In this document: positions 7,399 to 11,536 of the stretch, in pieces
Layout of the letters: each line of letters starts with the position of its first letter
How positions within the stretch are numbered: the first letter of the stretch is position 1
Assembly (NCBI GenBank): GCA_050697195.1
Contig: JBOGZL010000109.1
Coordinates: forward strand, 1-11,536
Length of the DNA stretch: 11,536 nucleotides
Direction: 5' to 3'
From: DASPWW01 sp050697195
GTDB lineage: Bacteria > Actinomycetota > Thermoleophilia > Solirubrobacterales > 70-9
Notes under the pieces: generated by a model
Databases searched by the model: none
What the model was told of the DNA's origin: nothing
What the model saw: only the letters and a program-made list of their open reading frames with translations
Made by a program: the position numbers and the translations under genes

Positions 7399-7458
7399 GC
7401 AGCCGGACTATCCCACCACCCGGCCGCTGCGGACGCGGAAGCGGAGCACGCGGCCGGC
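7399..7458. promoter_or_regulatory. Divergent promoter region with an 8-bp inverted repeat
   Basis: These 60 bp must carry the start signals for both the operon (minus) and the zinc-module gene (plus). CCGGCCGC (7420-7427) and GCGGCCGG (7450-7457) form an inverted repeat with a 22-nt spacer. On the minus strand GATAGT lies 8 nt before the ATG at 7398, compatible with a -10 of a leaderless message, but I find no good -35. The call is tentative. Confidence 0.3.
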
Positions 7459-7788
7459 ATGATGGAACCTTGCACCTGGTGCGGGGCGGAGGTGGAGGCC
7501 GACGACGGGTTCCGCCTCTACGAGCCGACGGGGGAGAGGCGCGCGACCTTCTGCCGCCTCGAGCACGTGATCCCGTGGACGATTCAGGGCCCGCACTGGG
7601 AGCCGGGGCCTGTCGAGGAGCCGGGGCCGATCGACGAAGGCCTGCGAAAGTGCGCTCAGTGCGGGCGGGAGCTCGGCGAGGTCCACGTCCTGCTCGTGCG
7701 CCACCGCGGCGAGCATCGGGTGCCCGACGACTTCTGCTCGGTGGAGCACCTCGCGGAATGGGCGAAGGCCGGAGGGCGCTGGCAGTAG
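7459..7788 (+). CDS. Small protein with two tandem zinc-binding (treble-clef-like) modules
   Basis: This is a 109-residue soluble protein made of two similar halves. The first has C5-x2-C8, then FC32-x3-H36 and Trp40. The second has C65-x2-C68, then FC93-x3-H97 and Trp101. Each half therefore repeats C-x2-C-x23/24-C-x3-H-x3-W, a CCCH zinc site reminiscent of TRASH/MYM-type treble-clef fingers. The linker between them is Pro/Glu-rich (EPGPVEEPGPIDEG). I do not recognise a named family or a function. Such modules often bind proteins or nucleic acid. Start: ATG ATG at 7459/7462, with no strong ribosome site. The same frame is open far upstream, but that part is antisense to the dehydrogenase gene and does not look like protein. 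Confidence 0.72.
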   Translation: MMEPCTWCGAEVEADDGFRLYEPTGERRATFCRLEHVIPWTIQGPHWEPGPVEEPGPIDEGLRKCAQCGRELGEVHVLLVRHRGEHRVPDDFCSVEHLAEWAKAGGRWQ

Positions 7789-7809
7789 CCCCCGGCGGGG
7801 TACCGGGGG
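7789..7809 (+). terminator. GC-rich hairpin directly after the zinc-module gene
   Basis: CCCCCGG (7789-7795) pairs perfectly with CCGGGGG (7803-7809) across a 7-nt loop, immediately after the TAG at 7786-7788. No T-tract follows. It is probably the terminator of the zinc-module transcript. Confidence 0.55.
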
Positions 7810-7830
7810 TGGGGGAGGGCAGGTAGGGGG
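7797..7830 (+). other. G-run cluster with G-quadruplex potential
   Basis: Five runs of three or more G (7797-7800, 7805-7809, 7811-7815, 7817-7819, 7826-7830) are separated by 4, 1, 1 and 6 nt. This fits the G3+N1-7 quadruplex rule on the plus strand. It overlaps the terminator hairpin, so the two structures would compete. Confidence 0.5.
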
Positions 7831-7864
7831 CGCGTGGGGAGGCGCCCAGCGGGCGCGTGGGGAG
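7828..7864 (+). repeat. 14-bp direct repeat pair
   Basis: GGGCGCGTGGGGAG occurs at 7828-7841 and again, identical, at 7851-7864, a period of 23 bp. The second copy ends 8 bp before the first 54-bp palindromic unit. Confidence 0.6.
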
Positions 7865-7872
7865 CACGCGGC

Positions 7873-7926
7873 GCCGTTAACACCACAATGGACGCGCGGC
7901 ATAGCTCGCTTGTGGTGTTAACAGCG
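7873..7926 (+). repeat. 54-bp palindromic repeat, copy 1
   Basis: Arms at 7873-7888 (GCCGTTAACACCACAA) and 7910-7925 are complementary at 15 of 16 positions, including an uninterrupted 13-bp match, and enclose a 21-nt spacer. By my count it is identical to copy 2 at 40 of 54 positions and to copy 3 at 33 of 54, with no gaps needed. It is the best-preserved palindrome of the three. Confidence 0.8.
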
Positions 7927-7932
7927 ATATAC

Positions 7933-7986
7933 GCCGTCAACGCCACATTCGACGCTAGACGCGGCTCGGTTGTGGAGTTATCGGCG
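7933..7986 (+). repeat. 54-bp palindromic repeat, copy 2 (tandem to copy 1)
   Basis: It starts exactly 60 bp after copy 1, with six bases (ATATAC) between them. Arms at 7933-7948 and 7970-7985 pair at 12 of 16 positions, with the same geometry as copy 1: 16-nt arms and a 21-nt spacer. The outer GCCG and inner CCACA blocks are kept while the spacer diverges. Confidence 0.75.
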
Positions 7987-8034
7987 TCCGACCGCCTCCT
8001 TGACGGTTCGTTTTCGGTCTTTGGGCGATCCGCG

Positions 8035-8049
8035 CGTTCCCGGGGAACG
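8035..8049. promoter_or_regulatory. Short palindrome with GTTCC/GGAAC core (upstream copy)
   Basis: CGTTCCC-G-GGGAACG is a perfect 7-bp inverted repeat around one central base. It lies about 100 bp upstream of the coiled-coil gene and shares its GTTCC...GGAAC halves with the palindrome at 8096-8113, as expected if one protein binds both. The operator role is inferred. Confidence 0.4.
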
Positions 8050-8095
8050 TCGTGCAGGTACGGTGGCGGAGTGCCATCCGATCGGAAAGAGAGGA

Positions 8096-8113
8096 GCGGT
8101 TCCGCGGAACCGC
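8096..8113. promoter_or_regulatory. Perfect 18-bp palindrome with GTTCC/GGAAC core (downstream copy)
   Basis: GCGGTTCCGCGGAACCGC reads identically on both strands and lies 38 bp before the ATG at 8152. Its half-site GTTCC repeats that of the palindrome 60 bp upstream, with a 2-bp instead of 3-bp centre. It could be an operator controlling the coiled-coil and restriction-modification genes, or a transcript hairpin. Confidence 0.45.
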
Positions 8114-8151
8114 GAGAACCGTCCGATGGGCGTCGTAGCGTTCGGCCGAGC

Positions 8152-8382
8152 ATGGCGGTAGCCGAGCAGGAGGCCCAGTTTCAGGAGATCGCGAGCATCG
8201 AGCTCTCGATCGAGAAGACGCGCGCCCGCGCGGAACGCGCCGCGCAGGCGTTGCGCGACCGAGGGGCCGAGCCGCACCTGGTCGACGCGCTCGAGCAAGC
8301 GCAGGAGGAGCTCTCTGACCTTGCGCGGCGCCTGCGGCAGTCCACCTACTTCGCGGTTCCCAGCGCCCAGACGAGCCTCTAG
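8152..8382 (+). CDS. Small coiled-coil protein upstream of the restriction-modification gene
   Basis: This is a 76-residue protein, MAVAEQEAQFQEIASIEL and onwards. It is almost entirely helical in composition: residues 4-66 are rich in Ala, Glu, Arg, Gln and Leu with heptad-like hydrophobic spacing, broken once near G-A-E-P-H-L at about residue 45. This suggests a two-helix coiled-coil hairpin. It has no helix-turn-helix, Cys or signal peptide, so it does not look like a classical restriction-modification controller protein. The frame is open further upstream to 7834, but that part crosses the palindromic repeats and is not protein-like, so I chose the ATG at 8152. There is no clear ribosome site. 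Its stop is 10 bp before the GTG of the MmeI-like gene, so the two were probably co-transcribed. The function is unknown to me. Confidence 0.6.
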   Translation: MAVAEQEAQFQEIASIELSIEKTRARAERAAQALRDRGAEPHLVDALEQAQEELSDLARRLRQSTYFAVPSAQTSL

Positions 8383-8392
8383 GCTCGCCTGA

Positions 8393-8990
8393 GTGGCTGC
8401 CTCCAGCGAGGAGATCCGACCCCGCCTCACCGAGTTTGCTGCCAAGTGGGGCGGCTACAGCGGGTCGGAAAGAGCCGAGGCGCAGACGTTCCTCAATGAG
8501 CTGCTCCGGTGCTACGGGACCGATCGGCAGGACGCTGGGGCGGAATTCGAGCGCCCGAGCCAGGGGAAGTTCGTAGACATGGTTTGGCCCGGGATCTGCA
8601 TCGTGGAGATGAAGCGACCGAGCGAGGCCGAGCGGCTCGACACGCACCGGGAGCAGGCGCTCGCATACTGGAGGGAGATCGGCTCGCCCGAGCAGCCCGC
8701 CCCACCTTGGGTCGTGCTGTGCGCCTTTCACCGGTTCGAGGTCTGGAAGCCCGGTGAGGTCTACACGGAGCCGCGGGCCGTGTTCGATCTCGCGGAGTTG
8801 CCCGAGAACCTCGATGCGCTTCTGTTCCTCGCGGGTCGGGAGCCCGGGTTCTTCGCACGCGATGCGCTCACGCGGGATGCCGTCGCACTGGTCACCGACC
8901 TATACGCGTCGCTTGACGAGCGGGACGCCGCCGACGACAAGGTGCTTCACGACTTCGTTCTGCAAGGCGTGTGGTCGATGTTCGCCGAGG
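8393..8990 (+). pseudogene. Fragment 1: MmeI_N-like PD-(D/E)XK nuclease and start of spacer
   Basis: About 199 codons. Residues 12-40 (LTEFAAKWGGYSGSERAEAQTFLNELL) are the typical opening of this family. Asp62, Glu72 and Lys74 form D-x9-E-x-K, the same spacing I recall for the MmeI nuclease site, so the cleavage centre appears intact. It then runs through FHRFEVWKPGE and FDLAELPENLDAL to VWSMFAEA. At 8990/8991 the frame must move for the next family block, LGMLPDHLF, to follow. An extra A in GAG-G-C-CTC would restore F-A-E-D-L-G-M. The raw frame continues to 9436 as nonsense. Confidence 0.8.
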
Positions 8991-10089
8991 CCTCGGCATG
9001 CTCCCGGATCATCTCTTCACGCGGCTGCTGGATGGCCTCCTCAAGGACCCCAGCCGGTCCAGCGTCGACGACGTCGGTCGGCTGTTCCGGTACCTGGCCG
9101 AGCCTGGGGAGCGCCCGGATCACGGCGTGTATGCCGGAACGCCATACGCGGATGGCGGACTCTTCGACGCACCTACCGAGGTCCACCTTGAGAAGGAGGA
9201 GGTCGAGACGCTGCGCCAAGCCTGCGACTTCGATTGGACACAGGTCGAGCCGGCGATCTTCGGTGCACTCCTTCAGGGAGCGCTCGGCAAGGAGAAGCAG
9301 TGGGCATTGGGCGCCCACTACACGGCCGAGGCCGACATCCTCAAGGTGGTGCTGCCGACCGTTGTCGAGCCCTGGCGTGATCGGCTCGCCGCGCTGGACA
9401 ACGTTACGGACGCTCAGGCGGCACAGCGGGACCTGATGAGCTACGTCGTGCTCGATCCCGCGTGCGGATCAGGCAATTTCCTCTACGTCGCATATCGGGA
9501 ACTACGCCGCGTCGAGGCGGGCTTGCGGCGCCGCGCCGCCGAGCTGCGTCGGGAGGCCGGACTCGGCGGACAGGAGGAGCTCGCCCTTTATCCGATAACG
9601 AACATGAAAGGGATCGAGATCGAGCCGTTCGCGGTGAAGCTGGCACGAGTAACGATGTGGATCGGTCACAAGCTCGCCGTTGAGGAGCTCGGGGTGGATG
9701 AGCCCGTGCTTCCGCTGGTCGATCTCTCTGGAATCCAACAGGGAGATGCCCTGCGCCTAGATTGGCCGCGAGCCGATGCGATCGTCAGCAACCCGCCGTA
9801 CCACGGGTCGCAGCTCATACGGGAGGAGCTTGGCGATGAATATGCCGAGTGGCTAAAGCGAGAGTTCGAGGTTGGCCTGAAGGACTACGCGGTCTACTGG
9901 TTTCGAAAGGCGCACGAGCGACTCGAGCCCGGCGACCGCGCCGGCCTCGTGGCGACGAATTCCGTTTCACAGGGCCGGGCAAGGGGTGCCAGTCTGGAGT
10001 GGATCATCGACAACGGGGGCGTGATCACAAGTGCCGTTTCGAAACAGCCTTGGTCCGGTGAGGCTGTGGTCAACGTCAGCATCGTCAAC
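8991..10089 (+). pseudogene. Fragment 2: methyltransferase core of the MmeI-like enzyme
   Basis: This is readable as part of a 383-residue frame (8971-10122). It starts with GMLPDHLFTRLLDGLLKDPS, then the family blocks EPAIFGALLQ and LGAHYT, motif I DPACGSGNF (9454-9480), GIEIEPFAVKLARVTMWIGH, and motif IV N-P-P-Y (9790-9801), which marks an adenine-N6 methyltransferase using SAM. It ends with LVATNSVSQGRARG and VVNVSIVN. If expressed alone from an internal GTG it would lack the target-recognition domain, so specific methylation is unlikely. An extra T at 10090/10091 breaks the frame: N-W-I-K-Q-P-P continues only one base later. Confidence 0.85.
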
Positions 10090-10090
10090 T

Positions 10091-10375
10091 TGGATCAAGC
10101 AGCCTCCGGTACCGCCCGCTGAACTCATCCTCGATGGGGTGGAGGCCGAGGGCATCACGGCGGCTCTCCGTCCGGTCGGGGCTGATGTGTCGCAGGCAAC
10201 GGTTCTGGCGGAGAATCGCGGTCGCGCATTCCAGGGGCCGATCCCAGTAGGCGAGGGCTTTGTGATCCCCGCGGAGGAGGCGGAACGCCTGCGTGGGCAG
10301 CCCGATGCTGATTATGCGCAGGTCGTGCGGCGCTACCTGATCGGCAAGGACATCGCGAACGATCCAACCCAGGGG
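10091..10375 (+). pseudogene. Fragment 3: start of target-recognition region
   Basis: The readable segment is WIKQPPVPPAELILDGVEAE and onwards through VLAENRGRAFQGPIPVGEGF and the YLIGKDIAND block, typical of the region after motif VIII in MmeI-like enzymes, where DNA specificity is read. The frame is lost in the G-run of CCCAGGGGCAAGCC (about 10371-10375). One more G would join it to the next family block, RWIVDFGFMTLEEA. The uncorrected frame stops at 10408. Confidence 0.75.
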
Positions 10376-10961
10376 CAAGCCGATGGATCGTCGACTTTGG
10401 GTTCATGACGCTGGAGGAAGCCGGCCGCTATCCGGCAGCGCTCACGATTGTGCACGACCGCGTCAAGCCGTCCCGCGACAACAACCGGGGCCGTGGATTT
10501 CGCGAGAAGTGGTGGCGATTCGGACGACCGCGAGGCGAAATGCGCGATGCAATCGAGTGGGGATTATCGCGTCGGCCATCCATCACGAATGGGCAAGAGC
10601 GCAGTCGTCCACGCTCAGAATTGACATCCGCTACACGCCCACTTTCGCGTTCGAAACCTTCCCGTGGCCGATGCCAACTGACGAGCGGCGCCAGCAAATT
10701 GCCGATCTGGCGCGACGAGTCATCGAACGTCGCCAGGAGATCTGTGGCGATCGCGAGATTGGTCTCACTACTCTCTACAACGACATTGATGACGGCGCCT
10801 ACGCGGATCTGCGTGGACTCCACGAGGATGTGGATAAAGCCGTCGCCGCCGCCTACGGCTGGCCCGCCAGCGCGGCATCAGACCCCGACGAGTCCAACCG
10901 GCTGCTCCTCGAGCTGAACAAGCGCATCGCGGCCGGCGAGGTCGAGTACGAGCCGTTCTAG
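10376..10961 (+). pseudogene. Fragment 4: remainder of target-recognition and C-terminal helical domain, with internal loss
   Basis: One frame reads SRWIVDFGFMTLEEAGRYPA and continues through RVKPSRDNNRGRGFREKWWRFGRPRGEMRDAI to about 10555. Another frame takes over at G-I-I-A-S-A-I-H-H (about 10560) and continues EWARAQSSTLRIDIRYTPT, FETFPWP, LTTLYNDIDDG, AAAYGWP to the TAG at 10961. In intact relatives several tens of residues, including a conserved strand-rich block of the recognition domain, lie between these two points. Here they are absent and the join is out of frame. The C-terminal part is otherwise well preserved. Confidence 0.78.
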
Positions 10962-10987
10962 GGATTGCTTGACCCCCGGTTGCGTGC

Positions 10988-11041
10988 GCCGGCAACACGA
11001 CAATCGGCGGGCGCCGGGCTACAAGTGTCGTTTTGACCGCC
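10988..11041 (+). repeat. 54-bp palindromic repeat, copy 3 (right flank of the restriction-modification block)
   Basis: It lies 26 bp after the stop of the broken enzyme gene. Arms at 10988-11003 (GCCGGCAACACGACAA) and 11025-11040 pair at 12 of 16 positions with the same 16/21/16 layout as the two left-hand copies. Gapless identity is 33 of 54 to copy 1 and 31 of 54 to copy 2. It is the most diverged copy, but its ends are recognisable. Confidence 0.6.
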
Positions 11042-11053
11042 GCATAGGCGGTC
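11035..11053. terminator. Hairpin overlapping the end of the third palindromic repeat
   Basis: GACCGCC-GCATA-GGCGGTC is a perfect 7-bp stem with a 5-nt loop. It may terminate the disrupted restriction-modification transcript. No T-tract follows on the plus strand. Its left arm is shared with the end of the 54-bp repeat, so the two foldings exclude each other. Confidence 0.4.
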
Positions 11054-11089
11054 TATTCGGCATCGGCCGGGGAGCGGTGCGCCAGTGTT

Positions 11090-11110
11090 GAGCTGTCGAG
11101 GACTCAGCTC
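11090..11110 (-). terminator. Possible terminator of the hydrolase gene
   Basis: GAGCTG (11090-11095) and CAGCTC (11105-11110) form a 6-bp stem with a 9-nt loop, 12 bp beyond the stop of the minus-strand hydrolase gene. The stem is modest and has no T-tract. Confidence 0.3.
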
Positions 11111-11121
11111 GTTCCGGCTCC

Positions 11122-11536
11122 CTACTTGCCCTCCTTCGAGCGCTTCTTCCCGCCATTCCCGCCCCCGCCGTCCGTGTCCTTGCCGCGCTTCGGCTTGCCC
11201 TCGGGCGGCGGCTGCGGCACCTCGGCCTCGTCGCCCGCCTCGCGGGCGAACTCGAGGATCAGGCGCGCGGTCTCCTCGGGCTTCTCGACGTTCGGGGAGT
11301 GGCCGGCGCCCTCGATCGTCGCGGTGCGCACCCCGGGGACGTCCTCGAACGCGACGAGCGCGTCGGGCGCGTCGTAGATCTGGTCCTCGGCGCCGAAGAT
11401 CACGAGCAGCGGGACCGCCGCGCTCGTCAGTCGCTCGTCGAGCGGGATCTGGTCCGTGTAGCCGTCCTCCTCGCTCGCGGACTGATCGAAGGACGTGTAG
11501 GTCATCGCCCGGAAGTCGTCGACCACCTGGTCGGGG
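11122..11536 (-). CDS. Alpha/beta hydrolase, C-terminal part (5' end outside window)
   Basis: This frame enters from the right edge (PDQVVDDFRAMTYTSFDQ) and ends at a TAG at 11122-11124, about 138 codons in the window. VPLLVIFGAEDQIYD carries the acidic member of the catalytic triad, and V-RTATIEGAGHSPNVEKPEE carries the catalytic His, followed by the last helix (ARLILEFA). This is the standard end of an alpha/beta hydrolase. The Ser nucleophile lies outside. After the domain comes an unusual tail of about 35 residues rich in Pro, then Lys, Arg, Asp and Gly, ending KKRSKEGK. It is probably disordered and positively charged. The substrate cannot be inferred. The gene converges on the restriction-modification block. 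Confidence 0.85.
   Translation of the reverse strand, partial: PDQVVDDFRAMTYTSFDQSASEEDGYTDQIPLDERLTSAAVPLLVIFGAEDQIYDAPDALVAFEDVPGVRTATIEGAGHSPNVEKPEETARLILEFAREAGDEAEVPQPPPEGKPKRGKDTDGGGGNGGKKRSKEGK

Larger units (their letters stand above)
8393..10961 (+). pseudogene. MmeI-like single-chain restriction-modification enzyme, disrupted
   Basis: Fragments in three reading frames add up in order to one MmeI-family (Type IIL/IIG) protein: N-terminal PD-(D/E)XK nuclease, helical spacer, gamma-class adenine methyltransferase, target-recognition domain and C-terminal helices. The full span encodes about 856 codons, against 919 residues for MmeI itself. Family-like sequence continues across each break only if the frame changes: one base apparently lost near 8990, one gained near 10090, one lost near 10371-10375. 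Near 10555-10565 the frame changes again and a block of the late target-recognition domain is missing. The nuclease and methyltransferase catalytic residues survive, but no single frame encodes a working enzyme. The GTG start at 8393 is 10 bp after the coiled-coil gene. One-base breaks could be assembly errors. The internal loss is harder to explain that way. The following four entries describe the pieces. Confidence 0.8.

Noticed and set aside
6313..7458. Upstream extension of the zinc-module frame to 491 codons
   Set aside because: The extension is antisense to the dehydrogenase and has low-complexity His/Arg/Pro composition. The protein-like part begins at the ATG at 7459.
7873..7986. CRISPR array
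   Set aside because: Only two tandem units, diverged from each other by 14 of 54 positions, with a 6-bp gap instead of a unique spacer. No cas genes are nearby.
7834..8151. Upstream extension of the coiled-coil frame to 182 codons
   Set aside because: It would translate the two 54-bp palindromes and the two short palindromes. The sequence before residue M of 8152 shows no coiled-coil or domain character.
8126..8161. Short leader peptide ending over the coiled-coil start codon
   Set aside because: An 11-codon frame overlapping the next ATG is expected by chance, and nothing in its sequence suggests attenuation.
8971..10122. Stand-alone intact DNA methyltransferase gene
   Set aside because: It has the SAM and NPPY motifs but begins mid-domain, and the matching nuclease and recognition parts lie immediately on either side in shifted frames, so it is a piece of one broken gene.
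7873..11041. Insertion sequence or transposon with the 54-bp units as terminal repeats
   Set aside because: No transposase or integrase is encoded between them, and I found no target-site duplication. The repeats may still mark a mobile cassette, which is left as a finding.

Overview
The window is a high-GC (roughly 70% by eye) bacterial chromosome segment with strong third-position G/C bias, GTG and TTG starts, several genes without a Shine-Dalgarno, lipobox lipoproteins and a Gram-positive/actinobacterial type LexA box. This points to an actinobacterium. A Thermoleophilia/Solirubrobacterales-like lineage is my guess, not something the sequence proves.

Layout. (1) 1-618, minus: N-terminal part of an ImuB-like catalytically dead Y-family polymerase, with a perfect SOS box overlapping its -10 and start codon. 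(2) 686-1189, plus: small lipoprotein. (3) 1331-2641, plus: lipoprotein substrate-binding protein of a branched-chain amino acid type (HAAT/Liv) ABC transporter. (4) 7398 down to 2695, minus: a tightly overlapping five-gene operon in the order isocitrate/isopropylmalate-type dehydrogenase, livH, livM, livG, livF. It runs towards the binding protein, and two strong hairpins separate the converging ends. (5) 7459-7788, plus: a small protein with two zinc-binding modules, divergent from the operon. (6) 7789-8151: a gene-poor stretch with a terminator hairpin, a dense G-run cluster, two 54-bp palindromic repeats and two short GTTCC/GGAAC palindromes. (7) 8152-8382, plus: 76-residue coiled-coil protein. 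(8) 8393-10961, plus: a broken MmeI-like single-chain restriction-modification enzyme with three apparent one-base frameshifts and an out-of-frame loss of the late target-recognition region. (9) A third copy of the 54-bp repeat at 10988-11041. (10) 11122 to the right edge, minus: C-terminal part of an alpha/beta hydrolase.

How the genes work together. LivH/M/G/F plus the lipoprotein on the opposite strand make a complete importer: one binding protein, two permeases and two ATPases. Its permease and ATPase genes are translationally coupled behind a dehydrogenase that acts on 2-hydroxy-3-carboxy acids, so import and metabolism of a branched-chain amino acid precursor or an organic acid may be linked. 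The accessory part is the 3 kb block of coiled-coil gene plus decayed restriction-modification gene, bracketed by related 54-bp palindromes. Those repeats and the SOS-controlled, probably leaderless imuB start are the least ordinary signals here.
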